From JAGPCH01 sp039810605 (GTDB lineage Bacteria > Bacteroidota > Ignavibacteria > Tepidaquicellales > Tepidaquicellaceae): a stretch of 64,000 nt of DNA. Positions 24,233-32,808 of this stretch are shown here, piece by piece. The position numbers and the translations under genes were made by a program. The notes under the pieces were generated by a model. That model saw nothing but the letters and a program-made list of their open reading frames with translations. It had not been told where the DNA came from and searched no databases. The stretch's first letter is position 1; each line of letters opens with the position of its first letter. The stretch is from positions 1 through 64,000 of the forward strand of contig JBDHXH010000003.1 in the NCBI GenBank assembly GCA_039810605.1. The letters run 5' to 3'.

Positions 24233-27073
24233 TTGAATAAAGCAGCAAGCGGCAACGTTACTTTCCTCTTCACCGACATTGAAGGCAGTACAAAACTCGC
24301 ACAGGAATTCCCTGACACTTATAATTCCTTAATACAGCAGCATGATACAATTTTAAGCAGCGTGATCGAATCCAACAACGGGTTTACTTTCAAGAAAGTC
24401 GGCGACGCATTCTGCTGCAGTTTTGAAAATACTGCAGATGCCCTGAAGGCTGCTCATGAATCGCAGCTAAAACTTAACGCTCACGATTGGGGAGTAGCAA
24501 AGATAAAAGTCAGGATGGGGCTTCACAGCGGGGAAGCCGAATACAAGAATTCTGACTATGTCGGTTACATTACACTTAGCCGTGTCAATCGAATCATGTC
24601 AGTTGCTCACGGTGGACAAGTACTGCTGACGCAGGAAATTTATGACACAATTGTAAATACAAATCCGGGCGGTTTATCATTCCGCGACCTTGGCGAAAGA
24701 AAACTCAAAGACATAATTCTTCCGGAACATGTTTACCAGCTTTCTGCCGAAGGTCTTCCCGTTGATTTCCCGCCTCTCAAAAGTCTTGACTTCCGTCCAA
24801 ACAATCTTCCGCTTCAGATTACAAAATTTATCGGAAGAGAAAAAGAAATTGACTCCGTCAAACAGTTATTGAGATCTGCACGGATGCTGACTATAGTTGG
24901 TCCGGGTGGAACCGGTAAGACCAGACTTGCACTAAGAGCAGCCAATGACCTGATTGATGAATTTGAGAACGGCGTCTGGTTCGTTGAGCTGTCAGCGCTT
25001 AATGACCCTGAACTCATTGAAAATGAAATCTTGCAAACACTGAAATTGAAAGAAGAAGGCGACAAAAGCATAATTGATACGCTAAAAGAATTTCTAAAGG
25101 ACAAGCAGTTGCTTATGATATTTGACAATAGTGAACATCTTCTCGACAAGTGTGCTTCACTGGTAGTTGTCTTGCTTCAATCGTGCGCAAGACTCAAAAT
25201 TATCTCAACCAGCAGGGAGTCTTTTAACATCAGTGGCGAAACAATATATAAAGTCCCACCGCTTTCTGTCCCGGATCCGGGGAAAATTTTTACTGAAGAA
25301 TCCATTCTCGAATTTGAATCTGCAAAACTCTTCCTTGACAGAGCTACTTCTATCAAACATGATTTTAAAATAACCGGCGATAACGTCAATGCACTTGCAG
25401 TATTATGCAGAAGACTTGACGGAATTCCCTTTGCAATCGAACTCGCAGCAACAAGAGTTAACGTTCTCCCGGTTGAAAAAATCTTGGAGAGGTTAAATGA
25501 CAGATTTAAATTACTGACTCGTGGCGGTTCGACCGTCTTACCTCACCATCAGACATTGCGGGCGCTCATTGACTGGAGTTATGATTTGCTTAATGATAAA
25601 GAGAAAGTACTTCTTCATCGCCTTTCAGTTTTTATGGGTGGATGGACTTATGAGGCGGCTGAAGAAATATGCTCCGATGAGACCATTGATGAATTTGAAA
25701 TTCTCGATCTTCTCACAAGTCTTGAAAATAAGTCACTGATTAATGTCATCGAAACTGAAGGCATGAACCGCTACAACATGCTTGAAACTATTAAGCAATA
25801 TTGTGCAGAAAAATTTCCGGATAAATCCACTACAATGAAAAAACATCTGGACTATTTTCTTAAACTTTCTGATGCCGATGAAATGAAATCAAAGGGTATC
25901 GAACAGATCCAATGGGTAAGAATGCTTGATGCCGATCTCGATAACCTCCGAACGGCAATACAATGGTCTTTTGAAAAAGAAGAAGAGACTTCATTCAGAT
26001 TCGTTTACCTTCTTTCTAACTTCTGGCTGATAAAAGGATATTTCAAAGATGGATATCAGATTGCCAAAAAGGCGCTTGCTATAGAAACTGTAACAGATAA
26101 AAAACTTCGCGCTCAAGCTCTGCTTACTTCAGCAGAAATGTGCTACAACCTCGGAAATTTTCCGGAGTTGGAAAAATCGGCGAATGAAAGTATGTCTCTG
26201 TTCCGCGAAGCAGAAGATAAATATGGAATTGCGGCATGTCTCATTCAACTTGGAAACGTCAGTTTCACAAATCTTGACATGCAAAAAGCTAAAGAATATT
26301 TTGATGAAGCGCTTAAGATCAGCAATGAGATAGATTCAAAAGTGCTCAAAGCAAAAGCTTTGCGCAATCTGTCATTCCTGGAAAATCAGGATATTGATTA
26401 CACCGCTGCCCTGAATCTTAAGGAAGAATCTCTGAAGATTTTCAGAGAGATAAAAGACATGTACAACACAGCCTTTGCTCTTGCTACGCTTGGAATATTC
26501 GAGTATCAGAGAGGACATCTCGAAAGAGCCAATTCATTTTCTGAAGAGAGCCTTTCGATTGCAAGGGAAAACGGAGATCAGTATTTCATTTCAATTAATC
26601 TCATAAATCTCGGACGTATTTATTCGGAAAAAAAAGATTTTCTGAAAGCAGAATACTTCATTGAAGATTCCCTCAAGATAATCAAAGAATACGGATATTC
26701 TTTGAATCTTCATCCGGCTTTGATTAACCTCGCCAAAATTTCCAAAGATAAAGGCGACTGTAAAAAGGCAATTGAAACATACAGGGAATTTCTGCGGGGC
26801 AGTTCAAATTCAGGTGGCAATTTCTTCCTCAAGCATGCATTAATCGGAATGTCTGAATGTTATTTCAAGCTCAAAGACTTTGAGCAATCACTTCGTCTGA
26901 TTACATACTCTGAAAAAAATGCAGAAGAAACCAAAATTAAATTTTCCGAAAATGAAAGCGCTTTTCTTTCCGACTACAAAAGTTTGATTAAGGAAAAACT
27001 GACCGATGAAAAGTATTCTGAATGTAAGGAAGAAGGCCTCGAGTTGAGTATTGAAAAGCTCATCTCTTATTAA
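24233..27073 (+). CDS. Cyclase-homology / STAND ATPase / TPR protein (paralogue 2)
   Basis: A 946-residue paralogue of the protein at 20053-22911, on the opposite strand. The start is TTG, chosen because it precedes the N-V-T-F-L-F-T-D-I-E-G-S-T motif by few residues and no ATG fits. The cyclase-like domain has D15 and D58, but at the transition-state site reads S-R-V-N-R, so the canonical asparagine is serine. Walker A is G-P-G-G-T-G-K-T (223-230) and Walker B L-L-M-I-F-D-N. TPR-like repeats fill about residues 600-900 (L-I-Q-L-G-N-V, L-I-N-L-G-R-I). No DNA-binding domain is evident. It may act as an ATP-driven signalling hub. It ends at a hairpin terminator. Confidence 0.84.
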   Translation: MNKAASGNVTFLFTDIEGSTKLAQEFPDTYNSLIQQHDTILSSVIESNNGFTFKKVGDAFCCSFENTADALKAAHESQLKLNAHDWGVAKIKVRMGLHSGEAEYKNSDYVGYITLSRVNRIMSVAHGGQVLLTQEIYDTIVNTNPGGLSFRDLGERKLKDIILPEHVYQLSAEGLPVDFPPLKSLDFRPNNLPLQITKFIGREKEIDSVKQLLRSARMLTIVGPGGTGKTRLALRAANDLIDEFENGVWFVELSALNDPELIENEILQTLKLKEEGDKSIIDTLKEFLKDKQLLMIFDNSEHLLDKCASLVVVLLQSCARLKIISTSRESFNISGETIYKVPPLSVPDPGKIFTEESILEFESAKLFLDRATSIKHDFKITGDNVNALAVLCRRLDGIPFAIELAATRVNVLPVEKILERLNDRFKLLTRGGSTVLPHHQTLRALIDWSYDLLNDKEKVLLHRLSVFMGGWTYEAAEEICSDETIDEFEILDLLTSLENKSLINVIETEGMNRYNMLETIKQYCAEKFPDKSTTMKKHLDYFLKLSDADEMKSKGIEQIQWVRMLDADLDNLRTAIQWSFEKEEETSFRFVYLLSNFWLIKGYFKDGYQIAKKALAIETVTDKKLRAQALLTSAEMCYNLGNFPELEKSANESMSLFREAEDKYGIAACLIQLGNVSFTNLDMQKAKEYFDEALKISNEIDSKVLKAKALRNLSFLENQDIDYTAALNLKEESLKIFREIKDMYNTAFALATLGIFEYQRGHLERANSFSEESLSIARENGDQYFISINLINLGRIYSEKKDFLKAEYFIEDSLKIIKEYGYSLNLHPALINLAKISKDKGDCKKAIETYREFLRGSSNSGGNFFLKHALIGMSECYFKLKDFEQSLRLITYSEKNAEETKIKFSENESAFLSDYKSLIKEKLTDEKYSECKEEGLELSIEKLISY

Positions 27074-27077
27074 TAAA

Positions 27078-27112
27078 AAAATGAGGCACGAAAAAAATCC
27101 GCGCCTCATTTT
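27078..27112. terminator. Bidirectional terminator between convergent genes
   Basis: AAAATGAGGC (27078-27087) pairs with GCCTCATTTT (27103-27112). On the minus strand the stem runs into seven T residues; on the plus strand the T-run is short. It separates the cyclase/STAND gene from the convergent T9SS cargo gene. Confidence 0.8.
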
Positions 27113-27135
27113 CAAGACTGAATAATTGTTAATCT

Positions 27136-28299
27136 TTACTTAAGTAAAACCATTCTCTTCGTTTCAATGTACTTTCCCGAAGTTATCGTGTAGAAATAAG
27201 TACCGCTTGATAAATTGGAGGCATTGAACGTCATGCCGTAATAACCGGCATCTTTAATTTCGTTTAACAATACTGCCACTTCCCTGCCGCCCGCATCATA
27301 CAAAACAATATTAACATTTCCGCTACGCGCTATGTTAAAATCAATTCGTGTCTCGGGATTGAATGGATTTGGATAATTTTGCGAAATGGAGTATGCATCA
27401 GGTGTTCCGACATTTACTTCATTGTTCAGATTGAAATACTCATTGTTTCCGTTATAATCAACCTGCTTCAGCCTATATCTGTATTTTCCGGAATTGAGCT
27501 TTTCATTGAATTCATAACTCCTTGATGAAATCGAATTTCCCGATCCGGAGACAAATCCTGCAATGCTCCATTGAAGATCAGTTTTATTTCCGAGAGCCAT
27601 CCTTTGAATTTCAAACCCGGAATTGTTGGTCTCGCTTGCCGTTGTCCATCTCAATTTAATATTGTTTGCATTTACATCGGAAGTAAAACTCGAAAGTTCG
27701 ACAGGTAATGGAGGATTCGGGTCATCAATAACCAACGTTCCTTCGGAATTCAAACTTGCAAGGTGTCCGTCAACGTAGCCGCTCACTTCGGTAAATGGAT
27801 CTCCGAAGGTAGAATCTCTCCATTGAAGATTCAAAGGAACCTGGGCAAAAGATGGCGCGGTCGTAGTAAGAAGAACTGTTACTATTCTCGTTCCCGGGAA
27901 TACATCCGATACTATGGGACCATTGCCCGGAGGTATATATGGATTGATGAACAGCCTAAGCTGATTTCCCGATATAGAAGGAAATCTTGGAACCGCATCA
28001 GGATTCGTAAATTCACTCGATCCGGAAACTATCGAATAAGATAATGTACCTCCGTTTGCTATTGCCGGATTAAAAAGTAATATGTATTGCCCCGATGCAA
28101 ACTCAAAAGGTCCGGACTGCTGTGAATTAGAGTGGTAAATTGCAATGTCGAAAGTAAGTTCATTATTGGAGCGTGATCCCGTTCCAATATGTACATTGCG
28201 AGCCGACAGTTGATAGAGCGGGTTTATTGCCTTTGAAACTTGCGGAAATAAAACCAAAAATACCGCAGCACTCGCCAAAAACTTTAAATAATTTTTCAT
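27136..28299 (-). CDS. T9SS cargo with N-terminal beta domain
   Basis: A 387-residue secreted protein. It has a signal peptide (residues 1-24, ending V-S-K-A), then a beta-rich domain at about 35-185 that resembles a cohesin-type or similar sandwich (F-E-F-A-S-G-Q-Y-I-L-L-F-N-P), and a fibronectin-like segment beginning P-L-P-V-E-L-S-S-F-T-S, which is common in this bacterial group. A T9SS sorting domain opens with N-Y-P-N-P-F-N-P-E-T-R-I and ends G-T-Y-F-Y-T-I...K-R-M-V-L-L-K. It has no catalytic motif and could be an adhesin or scaffold. The 277 bases upstream contain no other gene. Confidence 0.82.
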   Translation of the reverse strand: MKNYLKFLASAAVFLVLFPQVSKAINPLYQLSARNVHIGTGSRSNNELTFDIAIYHSNSQQSGPFEFASGQYILLFNPAIANGGTLSYSIVSGSSEFTNPDAVPRFPSISGNQLRLFINPYIPPGNGPIVSDVFPGTRIVTVLLTTTAPSFAQVPLNLQWRDSTFGDPFTEVSGYVDGHLASLNSEGTLVIDDPNPPLPVELSSFTSDVNANNIKLRWTTASETNNSGFEIQRMALGNKTDLQWSIAGFVSGSGNSISSRSYEFNEKLNSGKYRYRLKQVDYNGNNEYFNLNNEVNVGTPDAYSISQNYPNPFNPETRIDFNIARSGNVNIVLYDAGGREVAVLLNEIKDAGYYGMTFNASNLSSGTYFYTITSGKYIETKRMVLLK

Positions 28300-28478
28300 A
28301 ATTTATTTTTTTAATTGAGAATATTTTTTTGGGAAGAGATTGTCTTTGCAAAATATGATGAAAAGGTAACTCTTATCTGAAATTTGATGTCTCACTGTTT
28401 GAAGCAAATTAAGTAAATTGATTTCCAATTCAAAATCAAATTATTTATATCCTACCTTCCGGCGCAGATGCTCGCTGT

Positions 28479-28508
28479 CCCGTAAGGTTAATCTCCTTAA
28501 ACACCGGG
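28479..28508 (+). other. Small hairpin in the leader of the GND-repeat gene
   Basis: TAAGG (28483-28487) and CCTTA (28495-28499) pair around a 7-base loop, and CCCG (28479-28482) and CGGG (28505-28508) can extend the stem with a bulge. It lies about 70 bases before the TTG start at 28577. It may be a leader structure; evidence is weak. Confidence 0.3.
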
Positions 28509-28576
28509 TTCATGTCAGAGCAAAGTAAATTTCTTAAATAAATCTTTATAGTTAAATTTTCGAATAATATTTTTTC

Positions 28577-31426
28577 TTGTTAAAGCACAGTCACCACAAT
28601 ATTCAAACTGCAATAATTCTCATTGTTTCACTCTTTGCAATTTCTGCAAAAGCACAAACAGAAATAGGCAGGGATTCTCTTCTCAATTACAGTCTGATGT
28701 TCAGAGGCATGTCGAGGAATGACATTACAATACCTGTCAACTACGACAAGTCAAAGTCACCGCGCAACGATTCCAAACTCATTCTCCCGGTTGTTGAAAG
28801 GATTATGAAGGAGCCATTGTCGTCCTTTACATTTCTTGACGAAGTCTCGAAACTATCCGGCGCAGATTTTTCGACCCTGCTCAACAAGTTCAGTGCACTT
28901 TTAAACCATAAAGTGGTTGACTCAAATAAAATATCCCGGCTTCGTCAATTTACGTTTGACGAATTGATCAAAGAAGTAAAAAAATTTGTGAAGCAAGGAA
29001 CCCGAGCCAAAAGAAGGGTGGACACAATTTTAAGTAAGGAGCAAAGGGATTTCCTTAGAAGCAATCTGCTTTCAGTAATCGGAGAGGATGATTTTGACGA
29101 CAACAATTCCGATATCTTCAAATTCAACGTTGCAAGGGACTCTTCAATAAAAACTTCAATGCGAGCCATTGATTTATTGGACAATGATACATTGAAGAAA
29201 TTTGTTGACGAAAAAATATACTCCGTCAGATATTTGTATCAACTGTACGAAGATCTGAAAACAAATATTGGTAACTTTGGAGAAGACGGAGGAGAAGAAA
29301 TAGATAATGACAATGTGAAGGGACAATTTATTTTTTATTATGATGAAGACGGAATCAGAATTGCAATCGGAGGAAAGGGCAAGAACTTATATAAGGGGAA
29401 ATTCAACTTTATTATTGACCTTGGCGGCAATGACGATTATGAAATTGAAAGCGGAGATATATTTTCTGAAAATAATTTCAGTTGCATTTTTGATTTCGGG
29501 GGAAATGATATTTATGGTGCAACTGACAATTACTCATTGGCAGGAGCAGCTTTTTCCGCCAATGTAATCTTCGACAAGAGCGGCGACGATGTCTATGCGG
29601 GCAAAAGCGTATCACTCGGATCTGCAGTTTGCGGAATAGGAATACTCTACGACGAAGACGGAAACGATACTTATCGTGCAAATCAGTTTTCAACCGGAGC
29701 CGCTTCATTCGGAATCGGATTGCTTATAGACAGAAACGGCAACGACGTTTACCTTGCAAATTCATATTCGCAGGGATTTGGAATGACTGAAGGGATCGGT
29801 GCAATCATTGACGACAAGGGTAACGATTCTTATCTGATTGATGCGCGATCGCTGGACATAGGAAGATATGAAGATCATTACATTTCAATGTCACAAGGTT
29901 ATGGTCTGGGACTTCGCCCTTATTATGCCGGAGGAATTGGTCTTATTATTGAAGGTGAAGGAAACGATATATACAACGCAGACATATTCGGACAGGGAGG
30001 CGCTTACTGGTATTCGCTCGGATGTATTGCGGACAAAACAGGTCACGATAAATATAATTCTTATCAGTATTCACAGGGAGCAGGAATTCATCTTGCAGTC
30101 GGTCTGCTTCAGGATGATGACGGCTGGGATTTTTATTCTTCCAATGGCGTATCGCAGGGCTGCGGTCATGATTTCGGATTCGGACTTCTTGATGACAGAA
30201 AGGGTAACGATAATTATTCCGCATACTCACTTTCTCAAGGCGCGGGAAATGCAAACGGAATCGGAGTCTTCATTGATGAAAGCGGAAGAGACGGCTATCT
30301 CAACAAAGAGCCGGGCAATTCAAGAGGTTATGGAAATTCACGGCGCGAATACGGAAGCATCGGCGTTTTCATTGACGGAGCCGGAGATGATTTTTATTCG
30401 AACCGATCCGACAGCGTAATTCAAAACTCTTCCGTATGGGGAGTAATGAATGATTTCTATCTTATGGATCTGCCTTCGCAAGTCAGCGGCAATAATTTCA
30501 AAATTGAAGTTGATTCAAGTAAGGACTATTCGCGTGATGAATATTTTATCATGGCTAAGACAATTGAGCCGCGCTTTTCGAAATGGCAGGAATTCGGATT
30601 CAGAAAATTAATTGAAGACAGTTTGCAAACTCCCCAATACATTCTCAAGTACCTTGATACTGACGACCACAGGGCAGCGCTTGTTCTTAGAAATGTTTCG
30701 CAAAGAATTTATAATACAATGGGGAATTTTCTTTCTGATAAACTCATGCTTTACAATACTTCGATGCGCCCCGGAGAAGTATTTAATGAAAATGAAGTTG
30801 CTTTCATTTGCTATCTCTTCGGAGAAACAAGAAATCCGGCAGGCAAGGAACAACTTCTGAATCTGACATACAGTGATAACATCCGCATAAGAGATGCTGC
30901 TGTCAATGCGCTTGGAAAAATACCTGTTGATTCGAGTGAAACTGAATTCATAAACAAAGTTTCGCAAAGGCTCCGGGAAATGGCATCTGAAAACTCACCG
31001 AACAAATTATTTAATAAAGACCTAGCTTATGCATTTAAGAATTACAATAATTTAGATAATATTGCAACTCTGTTTAACATGATGAATAATGATTATTATG
31101 GAGTGAGATTTACAGCCGCAGAGGCGCTTCAGAAATTTGGCGACGAATATCTGAATTATCTTAGCGATGAGAAACTTTATGAAGCAGCGTCAGAACCTGA
31201 TTGGTTCAGATCATTTTTGAACTCTATTCTTAATATCAGTGAATCCGGGTTCAAGAATTTGTTTACAAGAATTCTGTCAGTAAAAAATCCTGATGATGAT
31301 ATGACAATTCTCAATTATGAAGACCTCTTGAAAAATTACAACAAGGGTGTTTCTCCGGATTTCATCGCATGGGATAAAGAGATGACAGTCTTTTTGCAGT
31401 CAAAAAGTATTTTAAAAGTAAAATAA
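28577..31426 (+). CDS. GND-repeat solenoid protein with C-terminal HEAT-like region
   Basis: A 949-residue exported protein of no recognised named family. The start is TTG, followed by a signal peptide (hydrophobic residues 11-24, ending A-K-A-Q). After a helical region (30-250), residues 283-615 contain about 12 repeats of roughly 27 residues with the pattern G-N-D-x-Y-x-A...S-Q-G-x-G...G-I-G-x-L-x-D. The G-N/D-D-x-Y corners resemble RTX-type calcium loops, and the periodicity suggests a beta-solenoid. Residues 690-900 look like HEAT-type helical repeats (I-R-D-A-A-V-N-A-L-G-K-I, V-R-F-T-A-A-E-A-L-Q-K-F). A lipoprotein gene follows after 4 bases, so they are probably co-expressed. Confidence 0.8.
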   Translation: MLKHSHHNIQTAIILIVSLFAISAKAQTEIGRDSLLNYSLMFRGMSRNDITIPVNYDKSKSPRNDSKLILPVVERIMKEPLSSFTFLDEVSKLSGADFSTLLNKFSALLNHKVVDSNKISRLRQFTFDELIKEVKKFVKQGTRAKRRVDTILSKEQRDFLRSNLLSVIGEDDFDDNNSDIFKFNVARDSSIKTSMRAIDLLDNDTLKKFVDEKIYSVRYLYQLYEDLKTNIGNFGEDGGEEIDNDNVKGQFIFYYDEDGIRIAIGGKGKNLYKGKFNFIIDLGGNDDYEIESGDIFSENNFSCIFDFGGNDIYGATDNYSLAGAAFSANVIFDKSGDDVYAGKSVSLGSAVCGIGILYDEDGNDTYRANQFSTGAASFGIGLLIDRNGNDVYLANSYSQGFGMTEGIGAIIDDKGNDSYLIDARSLDIGRYEDHYISMSQGYGLGLRPYYAGGIGLIIEGEGNDIYNADIFGQGGAYWYSLGCIADKTGHDKYNSYQYSQGAGIHLAVGLLQDDDGWDFYSSNGVSQGCGHDFGFGLLDDRKGNDNYSAYSLSQGAGNANGIGVFIDESGRDGYLNKEPGNSRGYGNSRREYGSIGVFIDGAGDDFYSNRSDSVIQNSSVWGVMNDFYLMDLPSQVSGNNFKIEVDSSKDYSRDEYFIMAKTIEPRFSKWQEFGFRKLIEDSLQTPQYILKYLDTDDHRAALVLRNVSQRIYNTMGNFLSDKLMLYNTSMRPGEVFNENEVAFICYLFGETRNPAGKEQLLNLTYSDNIRIRDAAVNALGKIPVDSSETEFINKVSQRLREMASENSPNKLFNKDLAYAFKNYNNLDNIATLFNMMNNDYYGVRFTAAEALQKFGDEYLNYLSDEKLYEAASEPDWFRSFLNSILNISESGFKNLFTRILSVKNPDDDMTILNYEDLLKNYNKGVSPDFIAWDKEMTVFLQSKSILKVK

Positions 31427-31430
31427 TTAT

Positions 31431-32117
31431 ATGAAAAAAACCTATTGTTTGTATTTGTCACTGATATTTTTTATGATCGTATTTTCAGGATGTATAAATG
31501 TCGATCAGAAAGTCAAGATAAATGAGGACGGATCCGGAAGCATTGATCTTCACTATTGGACAAAAACTTCTTATCTCGGAAGCGAGCAGATGGAAATGGG
31601 TGATGACATAGCCGGATATAGTTTTGATAATCAAACAATTAAATCCAAGTACAACTCTGCCAACACTTCAATTACAAGTATGCGTAGGTACAACGTTAAG
31701 GAAGATTCCATGACTCACATTCAGTTGACAATAAGTTTTAAGGACTTTAATAAATTGTCTGAAGCAACCGGCTTCTCAAAAGTTACCACGGAATGGAAGA
31801 AAGGAGATGACGGCTTCAATTTTAAATACAACATTGCTCGCGATACGACAATCCAGAAAAAATATATTCAGGGTGATGAGCGTTTGAACTATGTTTTCGA
31901 ATTCCCCTTTGAGGTCATCTCAAGCAACGGCTCAAAGGAAGGCAAAATGGCAAGATGGACAAAGACTGTTACAGAGCTCGCCGACGGACCAATTGACATG
32001 ACAGCATTAGTCAAAAGCCGGAATAAGATCTGCGGAATTATCGGCATTGAGCTTCCGTTGATCCTGGGCATCGGATTTATTTATTTCAGAAGGAAAGTCA
32101 GAAAAAAAATACGATGA
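31431..32117 (+). CDS. Lipoprotein with C-terminal membrane anchor
   Basis: A 228-residue protein with a lipoprotein signal (hydrophobic residues 5-19, lipobox F-S-G-C with Cys near 21). A beta-type domain follows, beginning I-N-V-D-Q-K-V-K-I-N-E-D-G-S-G, a pattern seen in LppM-like lipoproteins. A C-terminal span (I-I-G-I-E-L-P-L-I-L-G-I-G-F-I-Y-F) and a basic tail end the protein. A lipid anchor plus a second transmembrane anchor suggests an inner-membrane protein facing the periplasm. It starts 4 bases after the GND-repeat gene and its stop overlaps the next start (ATGA), so all three genes form one unit. Confidence 0.72.
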   Translation: MKKTYCLYLSLIFFMIVFSGCINVDQKVKINEDGSGSIDLHYWTKTSYLGSEQMEMGDDIAGYSFDNQTIKSKYNSANTSITSMRRYNVKEDSMTHIQLTISFKDFNKLSEATGFSKVTTEWKKGDDGFNFKYNIARDTTIQKKYIQGDERLNYVFEFPFEVISSNGSKEGKMARWTKTVTELADGPIDMTALVKSRNKICGIIGIELPLILGIGFIYFRRKVRKKIR

Positions 32118-32761
32118 GCAAAAAGAAAATTGGAATACTTGGTTCCGGTATTGTCGCAAAGGCACTTGCCAAAGGCTTCATCAAATACGGCTATGAAATA
32201 TTTTTTGGGACTAGAGATGTATCAAAGCTGGAGGACTTCAAAGACAAATCGGGAATAGGTTCGTTTGAAGAAGCGGCTAAGTTTGGAGAAATAATTGTTC
32301 TTGCCGGCAAGGGAACGGCAGCAGAAGAAATACTTAAGTTGTCCGGAACTGAAAACCTTAAAGCTAAGACAATCATAGATGCAACGAACCCATTAGCTGA
32401 TGTGCCGCCCGTAAACGGAGTTTTGAAATTTTTCACAGGTCCTGATGACTCATTGATGGAACGGCTACAGAAGTTATGTCCTGATGCAAACTTTGTGAAA
32501 TGCTTCAACTCCATTGGGAATGCATTTATGGTAGATCCCGATTTCAACGGAGCAAGACCTACAATGTTTATATGCGGAAATGACTCTGATGCAAAATCTG
32601 AAGTTCAGGACATTTTGAAGGAATTCAAATGGGAATGGGCTGACATGGGAAAGGTTGAAGCTGCAAGAGCCATTGAGCCGCTGTGCATTCTGTGGTGCAT
32701 TCCCGGACTGTTGCGAAATGAATGGAACCATGCATTTAAGCTACTGTCGAATCAAGGTTGA
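32114..32761 (+). CDS. NAD(P)-binding protein, F420-dependent NADP reductase family
   Basis: A 215-residue Rossmann protein beginning K-K-I-G-I-L-G-S-G-I-V-A, a dinucleotide-binding loop, followed by G-T-R-D in the position that selects NADP in this family (NADPH-dependent F420 reductase and related oxidoreductases). A D-A-T-N-P-L segment and V-K-C-F-N-S-I-G near the middle are also typical. Bacteria of this group do not usually make F420, so the substrate is open. Its ATG overlaps the stop of the lipoprotein gene. It converges with the T9SS cargo gene at 32809, leaving 47 bases with no clear terminator. Confidence 0.75.
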   Translation: MSKKKIGILGSGIVAKALAKGFIKYGYEIFFGTRDVSKLEDFKDKSGIGSFEEAAKFGEIIVLAGKGTAAEEILKLSGTENLKAKTIIDATNPLADVPPVNGVLKFFTGPDDSLMERLQKLCPDANFVKCFNSIGNAFMVDPDFNGARPTMFICGNDSDAKSEVQDILKEFKWEWADMGKVEAARAIEPLCILWCIPGLLRNEWNHAFKLLSNQG

Positions 32762-32808
32762 AGATTTCCACAGCTATATGCAATTCAAGATCAAAACTTT
32801 TCAAACGT

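Noticed and set aside
29868..30419. 183-codon frame inside the GND-repeat gene
   Set aside because: It is a shifted-frame shadow kept open by the repeated codons of the real gene.
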